Positions 6,908 through 12,339 of a stretch of DNA of 12,339 nt are shown here, one piece after another. Source of the DNA: CAZVPF01 sp964628195 (GTDB lineage: Bacteria > Planctomycetota > Phycisphaerae > Sedimentisphaerales > Anaerohalosphaeraceae); NCBI GenBank assembly GCA_964628195.1, contig CAZVPF010000066.1, positions 1 to 12,339 on the forward strand, given 5' to 3'. Under the pieces are notes generated by a model, which searched no databases, had not been told where the DNA came from, and worked only from the letters and a program-made list of their open reading frames with translations. Numbering within the stretch: the first letter of the stretch is position 1; each line of letters begins with the position of its first letter. The position numbers and the translations under genes were made by a program.

Positions 6908-7711
6908 TTGAAAGATATAATTTTGAAACAAGACAGCGACCTTCTGAAGATCGAGAATGCTCTTAAAATAGCCCGTGAAGTTGCCGAGCGTTTTACCCCA
7001 GGTGATATCGAGGCCCTTAAAAAGTCCGGCGGTGACCCGGTAACCGAAGCGGACATCGCCATTGACAAGGTTTTGAAAGAAACACTTGTGGGCAAGGGGG
7101 ACGGGTGGCTCTCGGAGGAGACCGTTGACGAGCCTGAAAGACTGAAAAAAAGCAGGGTGTGGATAGTGGACCCGCTGGACGGCACGAAAGAGTTTGTTCA
7201 GGGAATAGACGAGTGGTGCATTTCCATCGCGCTTGTAGAGGACGGCGAGCTCAAGGCGGGGGGTATCTGCAACCCGGTGCGCGACGAGGTTTTTCTCGCA
7301 AGCGTGGAAACGGGTATTACGCTAAACGGCAAACCTGCCGGGCCGACACAGATAGAAACGCTTGATAACGCGACGGTTCTTGCCAGCAGGTCCGAGGTCA
7401 AGCGGGGACAATGGCAGCAGTTTGACGATGCCCCTTTTAAGGTTATACCGATGGGTTCGGTTGCGTACAAGCTGGCGCGTGTTGCGGCGGGGCTTGATGA
7501 TATTACCTTTACGCTGGTGCCGAAAAACGAATGGGACATCGCCGCTGGGGTGGTTCTTCTTGAGTCGGCCGGCGGTAAAACGATAGAGAAGAACGGACAA
7601 AAACTGACATTCAACCAGCCGAAGACGCTAAAGACGGGCATGCTCGCTGCTGGTCCGAACAGCTTTGCGCCGCTTTGTGATTATCTTCGCGGGGCGATGG
7701 AAAAAGGATAA
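6908..7711 (+). CDS. cysQ: 3'(2'),5'-bisphosphate nucleotidase (PAP phosphatase), CysQ-like
   Basis: A member of the Mg2+-dependent, lithium-sensitive phosphatase fold shared with inositol monophosphatases. It probably removes the 3'-phosphate of PAP (and possibly PAPS), recycling the product of PAPS use. Family motifs are present: GDPVTEAD (42-49), the EE pair (70-71), DPLDGTKEF (88-96; the KEF ending favours CysQ over inositol monophosphatase) and WDIAAG (209-214). Length, 267 residues, is normal. The start is not an ATG: the frame opens only at 6890, and the plausible starts are TTG at 6908, four bases past the cysN stop, or TTG at 6923. Neither has a clear Shine-Dalgarno site, so translation is probably coupled to cysN. 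Being last in a cysC-D-N operon strongly supports the PAP role. Confidence 0.9.
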   Translation: MKDIILKQDSDLLKIENALKIAREVAERFTPGDIEALKKSGGDPVTEADIAIDKVLKETLVGKGDGWLSEETVDEPERLKKSRVWIVDPLDGTKEFVQGIDEWCISIALVEDGELKAGGICNPVRDEVFLASVETGITLNGKPAGPTQIETLDNATVLASRSEVKRGQWQQFDDAPFKVIPMGSVAYKLARVAAGLDDITFTLVPKNEWDIAAGVVLLESAGGKTIEKNGQKLTFNQPKTLKTGMLAAGPNSFAPLCDYLRGAMEKG

Positions 7712-7717
7712 TTCCCG

Positions 7718-7822
7718 CGGGCAGCATTTGCCGCAAAAAGGCGGAAATTTTACGCGAAATGGATTATCGGGCAGCTTTTTGGGCGGTATCATTATACTGC
7801 CCGGTGTTTGGCGGAAAATTTT
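7718..7822. promoter_or_regulatory. Repeat-rich control region before the beta-helix/sulfatase genes
   Basis: The heptamer CGGGCAG occurs three times: direct at 7718-7724 and 7768-7774 (extended to CGGGCAGC, exactly 50 bases apart) and inverted at 7797-7803. The last two form a 7-bp inverted repeat around 22 bases. A second element, GGCGGAAATTTT (7740-7751), recurs as GGCGGAAAATTTT (7810-7822). A -10-like TATACT (7793-7798) overlaps the inverted heptamer, but no matching -35 is seen. This could be an operator region for the downstream pair or a decayed tandem duplication. Confidence 0.4.
7727..7751 (+). terminator. Possible weak terminator after cysQ
   Basis: TTTGCCGC (7727-7734) can pair with GCGGAAA (7741-7747), with one bulged G and a six-base A-rich loop, followed by TTTT (7748-7751). 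It lies 16 bases past the cysQ stop. The stem is short and the T run minimal, so this is tentative. Confidence 0.3.
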
Positions 7823-7848
7823 GATAAATAATTCATAGGAGAATTTGC

Positions 7849-9837
7849 ATGTTCAGGTTCCTGTTGAAGGTTTCGCTTTTTGTTTTCGTTTTAAGTTTGC
7901 CCTGTATTGGGGCAATAGAGCATTATGCAGACAACGCGGATTATTATGTTTCGACATCGGGAAGCGATGAGAACCCCGGCAGCAAGGCTCAGCCTTTCGC
8001 GACTATCGAAAAAGCGAGAGACGCGCTGCGGGAGGATATATCTAAAGGCCCGGATAAAGACATGGCAGTGCTCATCCGCGGCGGCAAGTACGAGATAACC
8101 AAGCCTTTGGTATTCGGCCCGGAGGACGGCGGGGGAAATATATTCGGTGTTACTTACGCAGGCTACCCCGGAGAGAAAGTGGTTATAAGCGGCGGCAGGA
8201 AGGTCACCGGATGGGAGAAAACAGAGGACGGCAGGTGGCAGTGCGACGTTTCAGAGTTCGTTCAAAAATACGGGGCATTTCGGGACCTGTATATAAACGG
8301 ACGACGCTGCATCCGTGCACGGTATCCGAACGATAAATATCTTCGCGTAAAAGAAGCGGTTAACAAGACGAACACTTTCGAGTTTCACCCGGGCGATGTG
8401 ACGGAATCTATGGGGTCGCATAGTACGGAGATAGTGTTTCTGCATGACTGGTCGATAGCGCGGGGCAGAATCAAGAAAATCGACCTGCTGAAAAATCATA
8501 TCACATTTGAAAAAGATATTGCACTTAAAACATGGTGGATGTGTTTGGGCAGGCTGCCGGATGAGCCGTATTATTTCGAGAACTCGAAACACTTCCTCGA
8601 TGCGCCGGGTGAGTGGTACTTGCAGACAATGCTCAAAGGCACAGCCACGTTGTATTATTTACCGCGGGAGGACGACGAGATTAATAATGCCGAGTTCGTT
8701 GTACCCGTTGCGGAGGGGTTTATAAAAGTTCAAGGCAATGCAGATGAAGGCAAGTTTGTGGAAAACCTGCATTTCGAGAATATTAATTTCGAATACGCCG
8801 CATGGATTCCGCCTGAGAACCACTACCTCGGTATGCAGGCGTGTTACTATGTGACTTCGGCGAATTACGAAGGCGATGTTGACCTTAAGACAACGGCGGT
8901 GCCCGCTGCTGTCGAGTTTGCATGTGCAAGGAAGTGTTCTCTGCGAGGATTGAAGATTTCTCATCTCGGCCAGACTGCTGTGAGGTTTAAGAACATGTCC
9001 AGGGACAACCTTGTGAGGGGCTGCTGTTTAACGGACATCGGTGCAAACGGGATTATGATAGGCACCTCCAGCGGCGAGCAGAACATCAACGGCAAGCCGT
9101 GGACGGCATTTAAGCCCAGCCGGGCGGCGGGCTGTAACACGGTCGAACACTGCATTGTCGAAAAGTGCGGGCAGGAATATTTCGGCGCGGTGGGGCTGTG
9201 GATCGGTTTGAGCGATCATAACGTTTTGCGGAACAATGTTGTAAGGCATCTGCCTTATTCGGGGATATCGGTCGGGTGGAGCTGGAGCGATAAAAAAACT
9301 CCGTGCCATTCCAATTTTATCGAGTACAACCATGTGCATGATGTGATGAATATACTTTCCGACGGGGCGGGGATTTACACGCTCGGCAGGCAGGACAATA
9401 CCGTTATCAGGGGCAACCTTGTCCACGGTGTCGACGGTACGAAGGCCAGGGCGCCGAATAATGCCCTTCGCTGGGACCGCGGCGGCGGAGAGATGCTCGT
9501 AGAGCACAACTTCATCTACGATATCGATGACGATATTATGCACTTTAACCCGGACACGGCGAATAACGTTATTCGGAAAAATATTTTCGTCATCAATACC
9601 GGTTCGCTTCTGGATACCTATCGCCTGATGGACCCGGAGACGAAAAAGGTTTACAAGGTCGAGGAGGATAAGGTGTTCGGCGCTTCCGAGCTGCCGGAGT
9701 TCATAAAAAAGGAAAAGCAAAGCATTGTCATAAAGGACAACGAGATACACAGGGCCGACTCGGTGCCCGGTTCGCTGCTTGGCAAGCTTGCATATTTCGA
9801 GCTTGTAACCGGTCCGCAGCATGGTATATTCGAGTAG
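7849..9837 (+). CDS. Secreted right-handed parallel beta-helix protein, probable glycoside hydrolase (GH141-like)
   Basis: The 662-residue product has a signal peptide (about 1-22). An N-terminal YYVSTSGSDENPGS segment (32-45) and PFATIEKARDAL (49-60) follow, the typical opening of secreted beta-helix carbohydrate enzymes. Further marks are AGYPGEKVVISGGRKVTGW (104-122), LDAPGEWYL (250-258) with LYYLPR (268-273), and PbH1-like repeats from about 300 to 590. The repeats include HVHDV then SDGAGIYTLG (495-513) and GNLVHGV (522-528). This layout fits family GH141, whose described members include an alpha-L-fucosidase and a xylanase; GH120 or a related uncharacterised beta-helix family are alternatives. 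AGGAG at 7837-7841, seven bases before the ATG, fixes the start. A sulfatase gene follows after 56 bases in the same direction, so both probably act on one sulfated glycan outside the cytoplasm. Confidence 0.8.
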   Translation: MFRFLLKVSLFVFVLSLPCIGAIEHYADNADYYVSTSGSDENPGSKAQPFATIEKARDALREDISKGPDKDMAVLIRGGKYEITKPLVFGPEDGGGNIFGVTYAGYPGEKVVISGGRKVTGWEKTEDGRWQCDVSEFVQKYGAFRDLYINGRRCIRARYPNDKYLRVKEAVNKTNTFEFHPGDVTESMGSHSTEIVFLHDWSIARGRIKKIDLLKNHITFEKDIALKTWWMCLGRLPDEPYYFENSKHFLDAPGEWYLQTMLKGTATLYYLPREDDEINNAEFVVPVAEGFIKVQGNADEGKFVENLHFENINFEYAAWIPPENHYLGMQACYYVTSANYEGDVDLKTTAVPAAVEFACARKCSLRGLKISHLGQTAVRFKNMSRDNLVRGCCLTDIGANGIMIGTSSGEQNINGKPWTAFKPSRAAGCNTVEHCIVEKCGQEYFGAVGLWIGLSDHNVLRNNVVRHLPYSGISVGWSWSDKKTPCHSNFIEYNHVHDVMNILSDGAGIYTLGRQDNTVIRGNLVHGVDGTKARAPNNALRWDRGGGEMLVEHNFIYDIDDDIMHFNPDTANNVIRKNIFVINTGSLLDTYRLMDPETKKVYKVEEDKVFGASELPEFIKKEKQSIVIKDNEIHRADSVPGSLLGKLAYFELVTGPQHGIFE

Positions 9838-9893
9838 GCAGCTATACGGCTGTTTGTATCGAAACCAAAGTTGCTGTCGAGAAAGGATTTTAA

Positions 9894-11663
9894 ATGTCGC
9901 AGCAAGATGTCCAGGTAACCAGAAGGTCCTTCATTAAATCGACGGGGTCGTTTTTCGGATGTGTCGCCGGGCTGAGCGTTTTTAACGGCTGCGGCGAAGC
10001 AGGCAGCGGCCACGCCGGTACAGAACTTGAAAAAAGACCCAACGTGCTTATGATTGTCTCCGATGACCAGGGCTGCGGCGATTTGTGTAAATATGCCGAG
10101 AACCCGCACATAAACACACCGAACCTCGACAAACTTTACAAAGAAAGCACGAGGCTTACAAATTATATCGTTTCGCCGCTTTGCGCACCGACAAGGGCGT
10201 CCCTGATGACAGGCAGGTATAATTATCGAACCGGTGTTTGGGATACGTGGATGGGCAGGTGCGGTATGCACGATGAAGAGGTCACAGTTGCCCAATGCCT
10301 CAGGGACAACGGTTACAGCACTGGGATATTCGGTAAATGGCACCTGGGTGACAACTGCCCGATGCGACCCCGGGACAATGGTTTTGATGAGGTTTCGCTG
10401 TGGGTCGATTCGATGGGTGCAAGGTTCGACCCGATGATCGAGACAAACGGTGTTCGCAAGCGGGAAAAAGGTTTTCTTACCGATATATTGTTCGACAAGG
10501 CCATGGCTTTCATTGGCAGAAATAAGAGCAGGCCATTTTTTGCGTATGTTCCTTCTTTCCTGCCTCACGACAACACAAAACCCCAGGTGCCGGGGCGGTA
10601 CATCGAGCCTTACAAAAACCTTGACCACCTTACCCAGGGCGACAAGGAAGTTTACGCGATGGTTACAAAGCTTGACGAGAACATCGGAAGGCTGCTCGCT
10701 GAAGTTAAAAATCTCGGGCTTGAAAAAGACACACTCGTGATATACTTCTCCGACAACGGGCCCTTGAAACTGTGCCCGGACCTGGTGAGTCAGCCGGAAA
10801 TTCTTGCGTGCCGGAAACACGACATGGGCGACAGGTACAACTGCGGTCTGCGCGGCGGCAAGACAAATGTTTACGACGGCGGGATTAAAACGCCCTGTTT
10901 TGTGAAAATGCCCGGTGTGGTTCCGGCAGGACGGGATGTTGAGACTATGGTTGCGCATATTGATATGAAGCCGACGATACTCGGTTTTTGCGGGGTCCAG
11001 GACAGCAGTGGGCCGGCCATGGACGGGATGGACCTTTCACGGCTGCTTAAGGGGCAAAAGCAGGATGTGCCGGACAGGGCGATAATTATCCAGTCGGACA
11101 GGGTCGAGGCCCCCCAGCCGTGGCGGAACGCCTGCGTTCGGCAGCAGAGGTGGAAGCTGGTAAACGGCGATGAACTTTATGACCTGAAGAATGACCCCGG
11201 CGAACAGTATAACGTTGCCGCTAAACACCCGCAAAAAGTTCGCAAGCTTAGGGCGATCTACGACAAATGGTTCATGGACATAATCTCCAAGGCCCCGTTT
11301 AGGCCGGGTATTACTTATATCGGCTCGCCCAGGCAGCAAGAAGTCTTCCTCAACATCTACCACAGGCACTCCACCGGCTGGCCGATAAAAGTGATACGTT
11401 CCGGCAAATACAAGGTGACGGTGACCGGCATTCAAAAACAGCTTTTTGCGGAAAACTCCGAGATGAGATTAACCTTCGGTGACCAACATTACCGACGAAA
11501 TATTTTAACGGGGGCCGAAAACCTCGTTTACGAAAACATAATGCTCGAAAAGGGGGTTACTAATTTCGACATCATGCCTGAAGGCTACAAGAAGCCCGAA
11601 AAGATGTATTACGGCAACGAGGACTTTGGGTATCGCGAAATAGTTATAGAGCCTCAATTTTAA
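9894..11663 (+). CDS. Tat-exported type I (formylglycine) sulfatase
   Basis: It should hydrolyse sulfate esters, most likely on a polysaccharide, after export. The 589-residue protein opens with a twin-arginine motif, TRRSFIK (9-15), a hydrophobic stretch and NGCG (31-34), where Cys33 may be a lipidation site although the lipobox is not canonical. The sulfatase core begins at RPNVLMIVSDDQG (48-60), with metal-binding Asp57 and Asp58. The formylglycine signature is CAPTR (97-101), Cys97 being the residue to be converted. GKWHLG (147-152), His225, and SDNG (286-289) with Asp287/Asn288 complete the active site. Residues about 480-589 form an extra C-terminal region, probably beta-rich. The exact sulfatase subfamily and substrate cannot be read. 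AAGGA at 9883-9887 supports the start. No formylglycine-generating enzyme is encoded in the window, so maturation must come from elsewhere. Confidence 0.93.
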   Translation: MSQQDVQVTRRSFIKSTGSFFGCVAGLSVFNGCGEAGSGHAGTELEKRPNVLMIVSDDQGCGDLCKYAENPHINTPNLDKLYKESTRLTNYIVSPLCAPTRASLMTGRYNYRTGVWDTWMGRCGMHDEEVTVAQCLRDNGYSTGIFGKWHLGDNCPMRPRDNGFDEVSLWVDSMGARFDPMIETNGVRKREKGFLTDILFDKAMAFIGRNKSRPFFAYVPSFLPHDNTKPQVPGRYIEPYKNLDHLTQGDKEVYAMVTKLDENIGRLLAEVKNLGLEKDTLVIYFSDNGPLKLCPDLVSQPEILACRKHDMGDRYNCGLRGGKTNVYDGGIKTPCFVKMPGVVPAGRDVETMVAHIDMKPTILGFCGVQDSSGPAMDGMDLSRLLKGQKQDVPDRAIIIQSDRVEAPQPWRNACVRQQRWKLVNGDELYDLKNDPGEQYNVAAKHPQKVRKLRAIYDKWFMDIISKAPFRPGITYIGSPRQQEVFLNIYHRHSTGWPIKVIRSGKYKVTVTGIQKQLFAENSEMRLTFGDQHYRRNILTGAENLVYENIMLEKGVTNFDIMPEGYKKPEKMYYGNEDFGYREIVIEPQF

Positions 11664-11709
11664 TTTGGGCTAATTACCCGCGTGTCTTGAATACATCATT
11701 TATCTTTAC

Positions 11710-12237
11710 CTACTCGCTCTGAGTTTGAGAGTTTTGTTCGTCGGGTTTGGCGGTCGATTGCGTCATTTCCGAACGAAGCTGCAAGAGCTGTTCGGTCAGG
11801 CTTCTGACCTCCTCGCCAAGCTTGCGTGTGGACTCCATAACGTTATCTATCTGCGACTGAAGCTGTTTGCCCTTTTCGGACATTGCTTCGGTTACGTTCA
11901 ATTTTTTGAATTCGGCCTGCAGCGATTCGAGCTTCTCCACCTGTTTTTCGATCAGGTCACGGTTCTCTTCGATCTTGGTTTCGATAACGGCAACAAGCTC
12001 CTTTGTTTTTTCGTCAAGCTGCTGTTTGGTCTGCATTGCTTTTTCTGTAACCGTCTCCTTTGCCTGGCTGAACTTTGTACCGGCCTGCTCTACGGCGGAG
12101 TCCAGCTTTTGGCCCATGGTTTGCGAGTCCTTGGGATTTTGCTTCTGATTGTCCGAATTTGCGGCGGGCTGGTCCTTTGAACAGCCGGCAACTGCCGATA
12201 TTGCTATTAATATTGCGGTATAGATGATATATTTCAT
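11710..12237 (-). CDS. Coiled-coil lipoprotein of unknown function
   Basis: A 175-residue lipoprotein. Residues 1-18 are a lipoprotein signal ending in the lipobox VAGC, with Cys19 as the lipid-bearing residue, followed by SKDQP and a polar, disordered linker to about 41. Residues about 42-158 are almost entirely helix-forming, rich in Glu, Lys, Gln and Leu with heptad-like spacing, so a long coiled coil or apolipoprotein-like helix in the periplasm is expected. The tail is Gln/Ser/Thr-rich. No catalytic motif is visible; a structural envelope role is possible but not shown. AAGGG a few bases before the ATG supports the start. It converges on the sulfatase gene, 46 bases apart with no strong terminator between, and is probably a separate transcript. 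Confidence 0.85.
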   Translation of the reverse strand: MKYIIYTAILIAISAVAGCSKDQPAANSDNQKQNPKDSQTMGQKLDSAVEQAGTKFSQAKETVTEKAMQTKQQLDEKTKELVAVIETKIEENRDLIEKQVEKLESLQAEFKKLNVTEAMSEKGKQLQSQIDNVMESTRKLGEEVRSLTEQLLQLRSEMTQSTAKPDEQNSQTQSE

Positions 12238-12339
12238 TTTGGCCCTTTCAGATGTTATTTGGTGCTGCGCAGGTTAAAAATAAACGTAACCGTTCACAGT
12301 TTTTAACAGATTAATGATGGATATTTTTTAGTGCTCCAA

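Noticed and set aside
5947..7185. 412-residue open frame on the minus strand
   Set aside because: Antisense to cysN and cysQ, both clearly real; no motif and no plausible ribosome site, so a shadow frame.
6908..7711. Inositol-1-monophosphatase as the product of the gene after cysN
   Set aside because: Same superfamily, but the DPLDGTKEF motif and the position in a cysC-D-N operon favour PAP phosphatase.
9651..10958. 435-residue open frame on the minus strand
   Set aside because: It lies antisense to the sulfatase and the end of the beta-helix gene, shows no recognisable domain and has His/Arg/Pro-rich composition typical of a shadow frame of a biased coding strand.
11664..11709. Terminator between the sulfatase and the lipoprotein gene (GGG...CCC around 11667-11680)
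   Set aside because: Only a three-base stem and no T run on either strand.

Overview
The window looks like a piece of a planctomycete chromosome, probably of the Phycisphaerae/Sedimentisphaerales type. This is inferred from the mix of a PEP-CTERM-anchored secreted protein, a Tat-exported formylglycine sulfatase, a secreted beta-helix carbohydrate-active protein, moderate GC and good Shine-Dalgarno sites. The lineage call is not proven by any single marker. There are eight intact protein genes and one gene remnant. I see no rRNA, tRNA, CRISPR array or recognisable transposase.

Layout. Positions 161-246 (minus strand) hold a decayed copy of the 3' end of an MsbA-type ABC exporter gene. It is followed by a clear intrinsic terminator (265-292) and a PEP-CTERM protein gene (316-999, minus). 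A 270-bp spacer with two palindromes follows. Next is the intact ABC exporter gene (1272-3407, minus), whose last 87 bases are the parent-like copy of the remnant. The exporter carries an unusual PDZ-like insert in its first extracytoplasmic loop. A good candidate promoter for it sits at 3442-3469.

Divergent from the exporter is a plus-strand sulfate-activation operon: cysC (APS kinase), cysD and cysN (the two ATP sulfurylase subunits) and a cysQ-like PAP phosphatase (3595-7711). CysN has a C-terminal APS-kinase-like domain whose catalytic motifs are destroyed, while a complete separate CysC is encoded in the same operon. The operon makes PAPS and disposes of PAP, but no PAPS or sulfite reductase is present here. 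Supply of PAPS to sulfotransferases is therefore as plausible as cysteine synthesis.

After a 137-bp spacer rich in short repeats comes a second plus-strand pair: a secreted right-handed beta-helix protein resembling glycoside hydrolase family 141 (7849-9837) and a type I sulfatase (9894-11663). Together they suggest breakdown of a sulfated polysaccharide such as a fucan. Sulfate released outside the cytoplasm could, after uptake, be activated by the neighbouring cys operon. The window closes with a convergent coiled-coil lipoprotein gene (11710-12237, minus) of unknown role.
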